A stretch of DNA of 64,000 nucleotides from Paraflavitalea pollutisoli (GCF_029360705.1 NZ_JARKMX010000002.1:248001-312000); one strand, 5' to 3'. Positions 18,918 through 27,308 are shown, counted from the first letter of the stretch. The notes: generated by a model from the letters alone, not told the origin. Numbers and translations: made by a program.

Positions 18918-20042
18918 TTATGAAAGGATGACGATGTCGATATCGGCGGCCGACAGCTTGTTCAGGAGCTGGTTGAATACGGCCGTGCTCAATATCACAC
19001 TGAACAGGTTGAGGTGGGGTTTGCCTACACAGATGGTTGTTACCTTGCGTTGCTCCGCCACCTCGATGATCCCTTTGGCAATATTACTGTGTTTGATCTT
19101 AATGACCTCTCCCCCCAACTCGGTAGCCAGTTTGAAGTTGTTGATGAGGTGACGCTGGGCTGCCAGTCCGATCTTGTCACCGTCTTCCCGGGGCGTTTGC
19201 ACGTACAGCAGGTACCATTTGGAATTGTAATAGCTGGAAAGGCGGGCGGTTTTCCGGATCACCTTCTTCGCTATTTCGTGGTTGCTGCTGATGCAGGCCA
19301 TGAATCGCTCCTGCCGGGCATTGGCATTGCGGGGCAACACATGCTCGATCTTTCGCTCTACCTGGCTGGCCACCTCTTTGAGGGCCAGTTCGCGCAACTG
19401 GAGGATCTTCTCCGACTGAAAGAAGTTACGCAGCGCGGTTTCCACTTTATCGGGCGCATAGATCTTTCCTTCCCGCAGGCGGGTGACCAGTTCATCGGCG
19501 GTCAGGTCGATGTTGACCACTTCGTCGGCCTGTTTGAGAATGCTGTCCGGAATCCGCTCGGCCACTTCAATGCCGGTGATCCCTTTGACTTCCTCGTTAA
19601 GGCTTTCGATGTGTTGTATATTGACGGCACTGACCACATTGATACCGGCATCGAGTATGTCCATCACATCCTGCCAGCGCTTTTCATTTTTACTACCTTC
19701 TATATTGGTATGGGCCAGCTCATCGACGATCACCACCTCCGGGTGCAGGTTGAGGATGGCCTGCACATCCAGCTCTTCCAGTTCCTTGCCTTTGTAGAAA
19801 AGCTTGCGGCGGGGAATGATGGGCAGCCCATCGAGTAAGGCATGGGTTTCCCGCCGCATATGGGTTTCGATGTATCCGATCTTGACATCGACCCCATTGC
19901 GCAGGAGGGTATGTGCCTCCTGCAGCATGCGGTAGGTTTTGCCGACACCGGCACTCATGCCAATGTATATTTTGAACTTGCCCCGCCGCGACTGGCGGAT
20001 GAGCTCGATAAAATGTTCCACATTCTTATCTCGATCGGGCAT
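18918..20042 (-). CDS. kdpD: KdpD N-terminal sensor half (KdpD plus Usp domains)
   Basis: 374 residues, cytoplasmic. The KdpD domain has the Walker-A-like GMSAGVGKTY at 28-37 and Walker B DELAHTN at 107-113. A universal-stress-protein-like domain follows from about 245 (FMACISSNHEIAKKVIRK, ending DIDIVILS). No membrane segments or kinase core are present, so it is only the first half of a canonical KdpD (about 890 residues); the kinase is the next gene. KdpD senses potassium limitation and controls kdp expression. The GNAT gene upstream overlaps its start by 17 bases, which indicates coupled translation. Confidence 0.9.
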   Translation of the reverse strand: MPDRDKNVEHFIELIRQSRRGKFKIYIGMSAGVGKTYRMLQEAHTLLRNGVDVKIGYIETHMRRETHALLDGLPIIPRRKLFYKGKELEELDVQAILNLHPEVVIVDELAHTNIEGSKNEKRWQDVMDILDAGINVVSAVNIQHIESLNEEVKGITGIEVAERIPDSILKQADEVVNIDLTADELVTRLREGKIYAPDKVETALRNFFQSEKILQLRELALKEVASQVERKIEHVLPRNANARQERFMACISSNHEIAKKVIRKTARLSSYYNSKWYLLYVQTPREDGDKIGLAAQRHLINNFKLATELGGEVIKIKHSNIAKGIIEVAEQRKVTTICVGKPHLNLFSVILSTAVFNQLLNKLSAADIDIVILS

Positions 20043-20631
20043 ACGACAGATTGGATTCTAAGTTAACTTTTTTCTGTACGGGACTAAACAGCATGGCCGT
20101 ACAAAGACATACTTTGTGCTGCTTTTGGCGCAGGATATCATAGTTCACACAGCTTTGGCAACCTTTCCAGAAGGCCTCGTCGTGCACGATCTGGTCGAAG
20201 GTGACCGGTTCGAAGCCCAGGCGGGTATTCATTTTCATGATGGCCGCGCTGGTGGTGATACTGAACAACTTGGCGTTGGGGTATTTTTCCCGCGACAGTT
20301 CGAATATCTTTTCTTTGATGGTCCGGGCTACGCCCATCTCCCGGTAAGCGGGGTTGACGATGAGGCCAGAATTGGATACGAACTCGCCATTGGCCCACAC
20401 TTCGACATAGGAGAAGCCCACCCATTGTCCACCGCTGGTGAGGGCAATCACGGCTTTACCGTCTTTCATTTTGTCTACGATCGAAGCAGGCGATCGTTTG
20501 GAGATACCGGTACCTCTTTTCCTGGCAGAGCTTTCCATTTCATCAACGATCTCCTGGGCATATTGCCCGTCATAAATGTCCGCTACGCGGACGATAATAC
20601 TATCTGGTTCGGTTTTACTATCTGTGTCCAT
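20026..20631 (-). CDS. GNAT-family N-acetyltransferase with cysteine-rich tail
   Basis: 201 residues. The acetyl-CoA-binding core is seen in VSNSGLIVNPAYREMGVARTI and the ITTSAAIMKMNTRLGFEPV stretch. The C-terminal tail has WKGCQSCVNYD and KVCLCTAM, four cysteines that could bind a metal. From memory this resembles the GNAT protein often encoded next to argG in Bacteroidota, with the same KRSP and WKGC-x2-CVNYD pattern. Here it sits between the DUF7674 gene and the KdpD half, overlapping the latter by 17 bases. Its substrate in this setting is unknown; a regulatory acetylation role would be speculation. Confidence 0.78.
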   Translation of the reverse strand: MDTDSKTEPDSIIVRVADIYDGQYAQEIVDEMESSARKRGTGISKRSPASIVDKMKDGKAVIALTSGGQWVGFSYVEVWANGEFVSNSGLIVNPAYREMGVARTIKEKIFELSREKYPNAKLFSITTSAAIMKMNTRLGFEPVTFDQIVHDEAFWKGCQSCVNYDILRQKQHKVCLCTAMLFSPVQKKVNLESNLSYARSR

Positions 20632-20649
20632 GGTGTTTCTTTTATAGGG

Positions 20650-21009
20650 TTAGCAACCTGTACCCATTACCTGTTTAAGATAAGCCGCATACAGGGGTGC
20701 GGGTATCAGCGAACAAAGGATCAGCTTTTCTACCCGGTCTTTGGGCATGAAGGCAGTGAAGGAAAATATGAAGGTGTTTTCGATCGTATTGCGGACGATG
20801 TTATCGCCCTGGCGATACAGTTTCTCTGCTACTGCAAAGCATTTCCGGGCCAAGGTGAGATTGTGACCAAGTACTGCTGCTTTGGTGAACTCCGAGAAGC
20901 ACTGTACCGATTTGTAGATATCCATCGTAAAGCGGGCGGGATACTCATCGCCGGTGATCTTGGGCAACTCGGCTTTCAGCAGGGAAGGCACTTCGTATTG
21001 TGTGATCAT
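20650..21009 (-). CDS. DUF7674 family protein of the Kdp sensor operon
   Basis: 119 residues from ATG 21009, preceded by AAGGAG six bases upstream, which decides this start over an ATG 45 bases earlier. The sequence begins MITQYEVPSLLKAELP and is predicted mostly helical (ARKCFAVAEKLYRQGDNIVRN), without a signal peptide. It matches the DUF7674 family that I associate with Bacteroidota kdp loci. It is the first gene of the operon that continues with the GNAT, KdpD half and kinase genes. It is a plausible small regulator or adaptor; no function is known to me. Confidence 0.7.
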   Translation of the reverse strand: MITQYEVPSLLKAELPKITGDEYPARFTMDIYKSVQCFSEFTKAAVLGHNLTLARKCFAVAEKLYRQGDNIVRNTIENTFIFSFTAFMPKDRVEKLILCSLIPAPLYAAYLKQVMGTGC

Positions 21010-21040
21010 ATAGCTCCTTGTTTTGATGAACACCGTCTGT

Positions 21041-21059
21041 ATGCCAAACGGCATTCCAA
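21041..21059 (-). promoter_or_regulatory. Putative -24/-12 (sigma-54-like) promoter of the Kdp sensor operon
   Basis: On the minus strand the 19 bases read TTGGAATGCCGTTTGGCAT. They match 14 of 19 positions with the element at 27194-27212 in front of the kdp structural operon. GG and G are spaced as in a sigma-54 promoter (GG-N10-G), but the usual C of the -12 GC is not conserved. It lies 31 bases upstream of the DUF7674 start codon. Promoter activity is inferred. Confidence 0.5.
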
Positions 21060-21153
21060 TCCTGGCCGTTTTGGCGATCTACCGCTGCAATGCAACAGGG
21101 GCGGGCCTTTGGCGAGCTGTCTCTTTTTAGGAATGAAAACCGTCCCGGTCGAA

Positions 21154-21190
21154 CCTTTTCATTTTGGTAGGGTGGCTTTCGTTTTGACAG
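21154..21190 (-). promoter_or_regulatory. Paired-dyad upstream activator site of the Kdp sensor operon (putative)
   Basis: Two imperfect dyads lie side by side. The first occupies 21154-21172; the second is CTTTC-gtttt-GACAG at 21176-21190. The junction AGGGTGGCTTTC (21169-21180) is identical to the junction of the stronger paired dyads at 27309-27348. The core starts 110 bases upstream of the putative -24/-12 element, against 112 bases at the other site. This spacing suits an enhancer-type activator site. Confidence 0.55.
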
Positions 21191-21202
21191 GGGGGCTGCC
21201 AG

Positions 21203-21236
21203 AAAAAGCAAAACTCCTTCCCGCGGGGGAAAGGAG
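21203..21236 (-). terminator. Terminator-like hairpin between porin and DUF7674 genes
   Basis: On the minus strand CTCCTT-t-CCC pairs with GGGAAGGAG and is followed by TTTTGCTTTTTC. It starts 29 bases after the porin stop codon. It probably ends the kdp structural transcript and separates it from the sensor operon, which has its own promoter elements just downstream. Confidence 0.65.
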
Positions 21237-21264
21237 CGCTTGCTTAGAAAGGAATAAGCACAGT

Positions 21265-22338
21265 TTAGAAGCTTACCGCGACGGACGCAGTAACAAAAGC
21301 ATTGTTCTTTTGTGTGGTTTGCGCTTTGGTGAAAATAGCGTCTTTGCTGCTCAGGTTCCTGCCTTCCAGTCGTATTAGGATATTGGATACGGGGGCATAG
21401 TCGATGTTGAGGGAATAGCCAGTTGTTTTGAAACCGTTGGTAGTGCCGGTGGCAATGATCACTCCTTGTTTATCTTCATAGTACTCTCCGCGGGCGGCGA
21501 TGGCCCATTTGTCGTTGATGGCGTACTTCAGGATCACGACGGGTGAGTACCAGGTATTCATGTCGCTGCTGCCTTTGGTCTTTTGCTCGGTGCCGATATC
21601 AAAGCCTGCTGTGACACCCAGTTTGGGGCTCAGGTTGAAGATGGCATAGAGGTTATGAAAATAGCGCATCAGGCGGGCACTATCTGGTTTGTCGGTGCCG
21701 ATGAAGGTGCTGTAATTAAAAGTGGTGGTACTGTTGGGTTTGAATTGCACCTGGGTACCCCAGCTCATGAGGGAGTTACCATCCACTCTTTTGATGCGCT
21801 GCCAGCCATTGAGGGCCATTGCACTCAGTATCCACTTGTTGTTGTTGCTGGTATAGGTCAGTTTGGCACCCGCCTCATAGTAGGGTGAGTTATCGGCCAG
21901 TATACTCCTGGTGAGTGTCCAGCAATCCTTGGAGATGGCGCTTTCGAATCCAATATGTGATCCGAAGATGCCGGCATCCAACCACAGGTTTGCTTTCTTC
22001 GACAGCTTTACCCCTGCATTGGCTTCATAGATGTTCTTCAATACACCAGGCTCTGCTGCATAATTTGCATTCATGTAGGTACCGGCAGCGATCGCCAGGT
22101 TGGCCCGTACATACTCAGTACTGTAAGCCGCTTTGAGGAAACCGAGGTTGAGGTTGAACTCATTGTTCCTGTTGTGGCTGTAAATGAACCCGGGTCGGTT
22201 GTTGTCGAGCGGCTTGTTGAAATCATAGGTATAGTACACTTCTGCATATCCACTGATCGTGAGTGGTGAAGGTTTGGTATCCTGCGCCATAGCGCCGATA
22301 CCGGTAAGCATGAGGGCTCCTGCCAAAAGCTTTTTCAT
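21265..22338 (-). CDS. Outer-membrane beta-barrel porin of the Kdp operon (OmpL-like/bbp2)
   Basis: 357 residues with signal peptide MKKLLAGALMLTGIGAMAQ. The mature protein begins LTISGYAEVYYTYDFNKP and alternates in amphipathic strands (GFLKAAYSTEYVRANLAIAAGTY, IGFESAISKDCWTL). It ends with FVTASVAVSF, an aromatic C-terminal strand. This corresponds to the putative beta-barrel porin-2 family found next to Bacteroidota kdp genes. It lies behind kdpC, separated by a GC-rich hairpin, and probably lets ions or small solutes reach the pump. The coupling to potassium is inferred from gene order. Confidence 0.8.
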   Translation of the reverse strand: MKKLLAGALMLTGIGAMAQDTKPSPLTISGYAEVYYTYDFNKPLDNNRPGFIYSHNRNNEFNLNLGFLKAAYSTEYVRANLAIAAGTYMNANYAAEPGVLKNIYEANAGVKLSKKANLWLDAGIFGSHIGFESAISKDCWTLTRSILADNSPYYEAGAKLTYTSNNNKWILSAMALNGWQRIKRVDGNSLMSWGTQVQFKPNSTTTFNYSTFIGTDKPDSARLMRYFHNLYAIFNLSPKLGVTAGFDIGTEQKTKGSSDMNTWYSPVVILKYAINDKWAIAARGEYYEDKQGVIIATGTTNGFKTTGYSLNIDYAPVSNILIRLEGRNLSSKDAIFTKAQTTQKNNAFVTASVAVSF

Positions 22339-22386
22339 CTTTCGTTCTTTGTTTATAGGTGCTTGTTGTTAAGAATGCGATGGAAA

Positions 22387-22409
22387 GCGTGCCCGGCAAC
22401 CGGGCACGC
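22387..22409 (-). other. Intercistronic GC hairpin between kdpC and porin genes
   Basis: GCGTGCCCGG and CCGGGCACGC form a perfect 10-bp stem with a 3-base loop, 9 bases after the kdpC stop. The minus-strand follow-on TTTCCATC is a weak T-run. It more likely adjusts mRNA stability or partial termination than acts as a full terminator. Confidence 0.6.
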
Positions 22410-22418
22410 CGGGAGGGA

Positions 22419-22982
22419 TTACTTTAATTTATCAAGGGCGATGTTGAGTTGAAGTACGTTGACCTTTGCCGGACCAAACATGCCCAGGAAGGGGCCTGCC
22501 GTTTGCTGATCCACCAGGGCGGTGAGCTTCGCGGCATCCAAACTCCGGATGGCGGCGATACGCTTTACCTGTACTTTGGCGGCGGCAGGCGATAAATCGG
22601 GATCAAGGCCACTACCGGAAGCCGTTACCAGTTCCGCCGGGATCTCTTCTTTTTTTACACCCGGATTGTGTACCAGGAAACTATCGATCCTGTCCTGCAC
22701 TACCTGCAGGTAGTCGGGATTGGAAGGCCCTTTGTTGGAACCGGCGGAACCAGCAGCATTGTAGTCTACTGCAGAGGGCCGTCCCTGGAAGTATTTGTCG
22801 TCGGTGAACTTTTGTCCTACCAGCGCATAGCCTACCACTTTACCATCCACCACCAGTTTTTGACCGGCACCTTCACCAGGTGCCATTTTGCCCACCGCTG
22901 CGATCAGGATCGGGTAGATCACCGCCAGCAATACGACCATCACGATCGTCAATTTGAGGGAGGGCAATATATACTTTTTCAT
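22419..22982 (-). CDS. kdpC: Potassium-transporting ATPase subunit C
   Basis: 187 residues from ATG 22982 (MKKYILPSLKLT); a longer reading upstream is not family-like. One N-terminal membrane helix (residues 8-30, LTIVMVVLLAVIYPILI) precedes the periplasmic domain. That domain holds FQGRPSAVDYNAAGSAGSNKG, LVTASGSGLDPDLSPAAA and the C-terminal LGMFGPAKVNVLQLN. KdpC is the small chaperone-like subunit of the KdpFABC pump. The start lies 19 bases after kdpB, in the standard A-B-C order. Length is typical. Confidence 0.96.
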   Translation of the reverse strand: MKKYILPSLKLTIVMVVLLAVIYPILIAAVGKMAPGEGAGQKLVVDGKVVGYALVGQKFTDDKYFQGRPSAVDYNAAGSAGSNKGPSNPDYLQVVQDRIDSFLVHNPGVKKEEIPAELVTASGSGLDPDLSPAAAKVQVKRIAAIRSLDAAKLTALVDQQTAGPFLGMFGPAKVNVLQLNIALDKLK

Positions 22983-23001
22983 CTTGTTACTTTTTATTGA
23001 A

Positions 23002-25050
23002 TTATAAGAATAATGCGAGGAGCATATCGATGAGCTTGATACCGATGAATGGTACGATGATACCACCCAGGCCATAGATGAACAGGTTTCTGCGCAACAG
23101 GGCACTGGCACCGATGGGCTTGTACGTTACGCCACGCAGCGCGAGCGGGATCAATACCGGGATAATGATGGCATTGAAGATCACGGCCGACAGGATCGCA
23201 CTTTCCGGACTTTGCAGGTGCATGATGTTAAGCGCCTGTAAGGCGGGTATCGAAGTAATGAAGAGTGCCGGCACGATGGCAAAGTATTTGGCCACATCGT
23301 TGGCGATGGAGAACGTGGTGAGCGTACCACGTGTCATCAGCAATTGTTTACCAATCTCGACAATCTCGATGAGCTTGGTGGGGTCGTTGTCGAGGTCCAC
23401 CATGTTACCCGCTTCTTTGGCTGCCTGCGTACCACTGTTCATGGCTACACCGACATCGGCTTGTGCCAGGGCAGGCGCATCATTGGTACCATCACCCATC
23501 ATCGCTACCAGCTTACCACCCTGTTGCTCGCGTTTGATGTAGTTCATCTTATCCTCGGGCTTGGCCTCGGCGATGAAATCATCTACACCGGCTTTCTGGG
23601 CGATGTATTTTGCCGTGAGCGGGTTATCACCCGTTACCATCACCGTTTTCACACCCATCTTACGCAGGCGTTCGAAACGTTCCTGGATACCGGGTTTGAT
23701 GATGTCCTGCAGCTCTATGACACCCAGCACGGCTTCATTGCGGCTTACCACCAGCGGCGTACCACCGTTCTGCGCGATCTCTTTCACCCTGTCTTCCGTT
23801 TCTACGGGAAAGCCATTGCCATTCTTTTTGACCATGGTTTTGATGGCATCGGAAGCGCCCTTGCGGATGCGGGTACCATCGTGCAGATCGACGCCGCTGC
23901 TTCTCGTTTCAGCCGTGAACGGGATGAACTTGATACCGTTGGCCGAGGGCGTATGTTTTATGTTCTTGTTGGCCGCCAGCTCGATGATGGACTTACCTTC
24001 CGGAGTTTCATCTGCCAGGGAAGCCATCACACAGGCTTCGATAAAATCCTGCTCGCGTACATTACCCGATGGCCAGAAATGGGTGGCCTTGCGGTTACCG
24101 ATGGTGATGGTACCTGTTTTATCGAGCAACAGGGTATCGAGGTCGCCGGCTGTTTCAACGGCCTTACCACTTTTGGTGATGACGTTGGCGCGCAAGGCCC
24201 TGTCCATACCGGCTATACCGATGGCGGAAAGCAGTCCGCCAATGGTGGTAGGAATGAGACATACGAACAAAGAAATGAAGGCCGCGATGGTGATAGAGGT
24301 ATTGGCGTAATCGGCAAAAGGTTTCAGGGTTACACATACGATGATAAAGATGAGCGTGAAACTGGCGAGCAGGATCGTCAGGGCGATCTCATTAGGTGTT
24401 TTCTGGCGGGAGGCGCCTTCTACCAGTGCGATCATTTTGTCGAGGAAACTTTCGCCGGGATCCGTCGTCACTTTCACCACAATTCTGTCGGAGAGTACTT
24501 TAGTACCACCGGTGACGGATGATTTATCACCACCCGACTCCCGGATCACGGGGGCCGACTCGCCGGTGATGGCCGATTCATCGATCGTGGCGAGCCCTTC
24601 GATGATCTCCCCATCCATGGGGATCATATCACCGGCTTCACACACAAACATATCACCTTTGCGTAATTGAGAGGAAGGCACCACCTTGACTTCGTTGGTA
24701 TAGATCTCCCCTACCGGAAAGATCTTTTTGGCCGGTGTTTCTTCCCGTGTCTTGCGCAGGCTATCGGCCTGTGCTTTACCACGTGCTTCAGCGATGGCCT
24801 CGGCAAAATTGCCAAAGAGTACGGTAACGAAAAGAATGGCCGTGATGAATGCATTGTAGGCGAGGCTACCCTGTGATGTTTCGCCGGCGGCGATCCAGAT
24901 ACATACGCCCAGCATGACGATAGTACCCAGCTCTACGGTAAACATGACCGGGTTGCGGAACATGGTGCGGGGATTGAGCTTTACGAATGACTGCTTCAGG
25001 GCAGCCACCACCATATCCCGGGGAAATAAAGCTGTTTTATTATTTTTCAT
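23002..25050 (-). CDS. kdpB: Potassium-transporting P-type ATPase subunit B
   Basis: 682 residues. All P-type motifs are intact: ITGESAPV in the actuator domain, the phosphorylation site [15 protein letters not shown] and [31 protein letters not shown]-type hinge sequence, read in pieces. Seven membrane segments are apparent, including [21 protein letters not shown]. The subunit hydrolyses ATP to drive high-affinity K+ uptake through KdpA. The TGES serine that is inhibited by phosphorylation in E. coli is conserved. It is separated from kdpA by 82 bases containing a strong hairpin. Confidence 0.97.
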   Translation of the reverse strand: MKNNKTALFPRDMVVAALKQSFVKLNPRTMFRNPVMFTVELGTIVMLGVCIWIAAGETSQGSLAYNAFITAILFVTVLFGNFAEAIAEARGKAQADSLRKTREETPAKKIFPVGEIYTNEVKVVPSSQLRKGDMFVCEAGDMIPMDGEIIEGLATIDESAITGESAPVIRESGGDKSSVTGGTKVLSDRIVVKVTTDPGESFLDKMIALVEGASRQKTPNEIALTILLASFTLIFIIVCVTLKPFADYANTSITIAAFISLFVCLIPTTIGGLLSAIGIAGMDRALRANVITKSGKAVETAGDLDTLLLDKTGTITIGNRKATHFWPSGNVREQDFIEACVMASLADETPEGKSIIELAANKNIKHTPSANGIKFIPFTAETRSSGVDLHDGTRIRKGASDAIKTMVKKNGNGFPVETEDRVKEIAQNGGTPLVVSRNEAVLGVIELQDIIKPGIQERFERLRKMGVKTVMVTGDNPLTAKYIAQKAGVDDFIAEAKPEDKMNYIKREQQGGKLVAMMGDGTNDAPALAQADVGVAMNSGTQAAKEAGNMVDLDNDPTKLIEIVEIGKQLLMTRGTLTTFSIANDVAKYFAIVPALFITSIPALQALNIMHLQSPESAILSAVIFNAIIIPVLIPLALRGVTYKPIGASALLRRNLFIYGLGGIIVPFIGIKLIDMLLALFL

Positions 25051-25092
25051 TGTGTATAGTCATTTAGTTGCTACGAAATGCCTGCGAGGGGT

Positions 25093-25120
25093 AAGTGGCA
25101 GGTATAGGGCCCTGCCACTT
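25093..25120 (-). other. Intercistronic hairpin between kdpA and kdpB
   Basis: AAGTGGCAGG and CCTGCCACTT form a perfect 10-bp stem with an 8-base loop. It lies 12 bases downstream of the kdpA stop, and no T-run follows on the minus strand. An RNA-processing or stability role between the two largest subunits is likely; full termination would leave kdpB unexpressed. Confidence 0.6.
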
Positions 25121-25132
25121 CCGGTCGCATCA

Positions 25133-26845
25133 CTACAGGCTGAAGTATTCGGCCAGTGGTCCCAGCGTCAACGCCGGGAAGAAGGATAAGGCATTAATGA
25201 TGATGATTACAGCGAATGTCATCATACCAAAGGTCATCGAGTCGGTGCGCAGGGTACCGGGTGATGCTGGTATGTATTTCTTGTTGGCCAGTAAGCCGAT
25301 GATGGCCACCGGACCAATGATGGGAATAAACCGCGACAGGATCAACACGATACCGGTCGATACGTTCCAGAAGATATTGTTGTCACCCAGCCCTTCGAAA
25401 CCACTACCATTGTTGGCATTGGCAGACGTGAATTCGTACAGCATTTCCGAGAATCCGTGATAGCCAGGATTATTTAGCCAGCTGCCGGGTTTTACTGCCC
25501 AATCCATTTCCGGATGATGAGCTACATAATAGGCCGCCAGGGCAACACCCGCCTTCAACAGGAAGGCCGAGAAGAGCGTCACGATGGCGGCGATCTTCAC
25601 CTCCCGTGCTTCTACTTTATGGCCCATGAACTCAGGCGTACGACCCACCATCAGTCCGGCAATGAATACTGCGATGATGATGTATATAAGATAGTTGAGT
25701 ATACCTACCCCACAACCGCCATAGAAGGCATTGATCATCATGCCGAGCATTTGCATCATGCCCGACAATGGCATAGAACTGTCGTGCATCGAATTGACTG
25801 ACCCTGTAGAGATGATGGTGGTCATAATACTCCAAAAACCAGAAGCTGCTGGCCCAAACCGCACTTCCTTACCCTCCATCGCCCCCATTGGCTGCGCTAC
25901 GCCCAATTTCGCAATGGCCGGGCTACCCCCTATTTCCCAGTTCAGGGTCGGTATCAGCAACAACAGCATCCCTACTGTCATGACACCGAAGATCACCCAG
26001 GCCATTTTCTTTCGATTGATGTAAAAACCAAGTGCGAAGATCATGGCGATGGGTATGATCAATTGCGCAATCATCTCTACCATATTGGTAAAGTAGTTGG
26101 GGTTCTCGAGTGGGTGGGCCGAGTTGGCGCCAAACCAACCACCACCGTTGGTGCCGAGGTGTTTGATGGCGATCATACCAGCTGCGGGTCCACGTGATAC
26201 CTGTACCGTATCTCCCTGCAAAGTGGTGATCGTATCTTTTCCGTCGAAGCTGGCGGGGGTACCATTGAACACCAGGATCAGTGCCGTAACGATAGAGAGC
26301 GGCAACAGTATATGGGTAATGGTTTTGGTGAAGATGCTCCAGAAATTGCCCAGGCTATTGGTGGTCTTTTCTTTCAACCCATTGAGCACACCCACCAGCG
26401 CTGCAATACCGGTGGCGGCACTGACGAACATCAGGAAGTTCATCACCAGCAATTGGGTCAGGTAGGTGACGCCCGACTCACCGGAATAGTGCTGCAGGTC
26501 GCAGTTGACCAGGAAGCTGATGGCGGTGTTAAAAGCCAGGTCGGGCGTTTGCCCGGGATTGCCATCGGGGTTGAGCGGCAATTTGTCCTGGAAGATGAGG
26601 AGAAACAAAGCGTATACGAACCACAGCATATTGATGGTCAGCATGGCTTTGAGGAATTCCTTCCAGTTCATCTTCCTTGCAGGATCGATACCGCAGATAC
26701 GGTAGATGAACTTTTCGATCGGGTTCATGAAGTCGGTGATCGTTCTATCGCCGCGGAATACTTTGGCGATATACCTTCCCAATGGGAATGCCAGCAACAC
26801 GCTGAGCAGGAAGGTCACGACGACGCCGGTTAATTCTGTATTCAT
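25133..26845 (-). CDS. kdpA: Potassium-transporting ATPase subunit A
   Basis: 570 residues with about ten membrane helices. Diagnostic stretches are YRICGIDPARKMNWKEF, FLVNCDLQHYSGE (the first selectivity-type loop), TNGGGWFGANSAHPLENP and FTSANANNGSGFEGL. KdpA is the channel-like, K+-selective subunit of KdpFABC. Its start lies 18 bases behind the kdpF stop. Length and motif order are normal for the family. It is probably induced under K+ limitation by the KdpD-type sensor encoded downstream. Confidence 0.97.
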   Translation of the reverse strand: MNTELTGVVVTFLLSVLLAFPLGRYIAKVFRGDRTITDFMNPIEKFIYRICGIDPARKMNWKEFLKAMLTINMLWFVYALFLLIFQDKLPLNPDGNPGQTPDLAFNTAISFLVNCDLQHYSGESGVTYLTQLLVMNFLMFVSAATGIAALVGVLNGLKEKTTNSLGNFWSIFTKTITHILLPLSIVTALILVFNGTPASFDGKDTITTLQGDTVQVSRGPAAGMIAIKHLGTNGGGWFGANSAHPLENPNYFTNMVEMIAQLIIPIAMIFALGFYINRKKMAWVIFGVMTVGMLLLLIPTLNWEIGGSPAIAKLGVAQPMGAMEGKEVRFGPAASGFWSIMTTIISTGSVNSMHDSSMPLSGMMQMLGMMINAFYGGCGVGILNYLIYIIIAVFIAGLMVGRTPEFMGHKVEAREVKIAAIVTLFSAFLLKAGVALAAYYVAHHPEMDWAVKPGSWLNNPGYHGFSEMLYEFTSANANNGSGFEGLGDNNIFWNVSTGIVLILSRFIPIIGPVAIIGLLANKKYIPASPGTLRTDSMTFGMMTFAVIIIINALSFFPALTLGPLAEYFSL

Positions 26846-26863
26846 TGTCCAAACAGTTTAGCG

Positions 26864-26944
26864 TTAAAATTTTTCGGGTTTCAGCAGTACGTATACCAGG
26901 TATATGAATACGAGGATGGACACTGCAAATAGTACATTCATCAT
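26864..26944 (-). CDS. kdpF: KdpF small membrane subunit
   Basis: 26 residues starting MMNVLFAVSILVFIYLVYVL and ending KPEKF. It is a single hydrophobic helix followed by Lys-Pro-Glu-Lys-Phe, the usual end of KdpF in this phylum. An adjacent ATG (26941) is an equally good start. KdpF stabilises the KdpABC complex. Position directly before kdpA, with an 18-base gap, confirms the identity. Confidence 0.9.
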   Translation of the reverse strand: MMNVLFAVSILVFIYLVYVLLKPEKF

Positions 26945-26968
26945 AACTTGTGTGTTTTCTGGTTTGGG

Positions 26969-27052
26969 TTACACTTTTTCGAAAAAGTCTACACATTTAA
27001 AAAAGAGCGCGAAGCTGACAATACCAGCCAGGAACAAAATGAGGGTTAACAT
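26969..27052 (-). CDS. 27-residue membrane peptide upstream of kdpF
   Basis: The frame reads MLTLILFLAGIVSFALFF, then KCVDFFEKV and stop. It is one hydrophobic helix with a short acidic/basic tail, in overall design like KdpF but different in sequence. It lies 24 bases before kdpF and 10 bases after the stop of the 36-residue peptide. Its place inside the operon and its compact, gene-like spacing argue that it is translated. I recall similar unannotated short frames before kdpF in related genomes, but could not check. It may be an extra pump subunit. Confidence 0.6.
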   Translation of the reverse strand: MLTLILFLAGIVSFALFFKCVDFFEKV

Positions 27053-27062
27053 ATCTATTGTA

Positions 27063-27173
27063 TTAATTGATGATTGACGATACCAGCAAGGCAATCAATA
27101 CCGCTACATACAGTACAGGTACTACGATGTGCATTTTGAGTTTATCGGCGAATGCTTTTTTGGTTGCTTTCAT
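27063..27173 (-). CDS. 36-residue basic/hydrophobic membrane peptide, first frame of the kdp operon
   Basis: The frame begins MKATKKAFADKLKMHIVVPV and continues as a hydrophobic helix (LYVAVLIALLVSS) to IIN and stop. The lysine-rich N-terminus should stay in the cytoplasm, with one membrane-spanning helix. Its start is 20 bases behind the putative -24/-12 element, so it would be the first gene of the transcript. No Shine-Dalgarno is seen, which is common in Bacteroidota. It could be a structural micro-subunit or a regulatory leader peptide. Confidence 0.58.
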   Translation of the reverse strand: MKATKKAFADKLKMHIVVPVLYVAVLIALLVSSIIN

Positions 27174-27193
27174 AGCTGTTTTTGACATAGCAA

Positions 27194-27212
27194 TTGACAA
27201 AGGGCATACCGA
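27194..27212 (-). promoter_or_regulatory. Putative -24/-12 (sigma-54-like) promoter of the kdp structural operon
   Basis: The minus strand reads TCGGTATGCCCTTTGTCAA, sharing 14 of 19 positions with the element before the sensor operon, including GG and TTTG at sigma-54 spacing (GG-N10-G). The -12 GC is GT here, so the match is imperfect. Distance to the first start codon is 20 bases. Confidence 0.5.
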
Positions 27213-27308
27213 CGACGAGGCTTAATTTTAAATTACCACTTAAGAACTGATTACTAATCCATTAGAAGGAGAAGGGATATGAAACGGCAGCATACCGGTA
27301 ATCATCGA

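Noticed and set aside
23344-24522. 392-codon open frame on the plus strand
   Set aside because: Antisense shadow of kdpB; composition and lack of motifs do not support a gene.
27194-27212. Perfect sigma-54 consensus promoter
   Set aside because: The invariant GC at -12 is GT here and GG at the partner site, so only a sigma-54-like element is claimed, based on the shared architecture.
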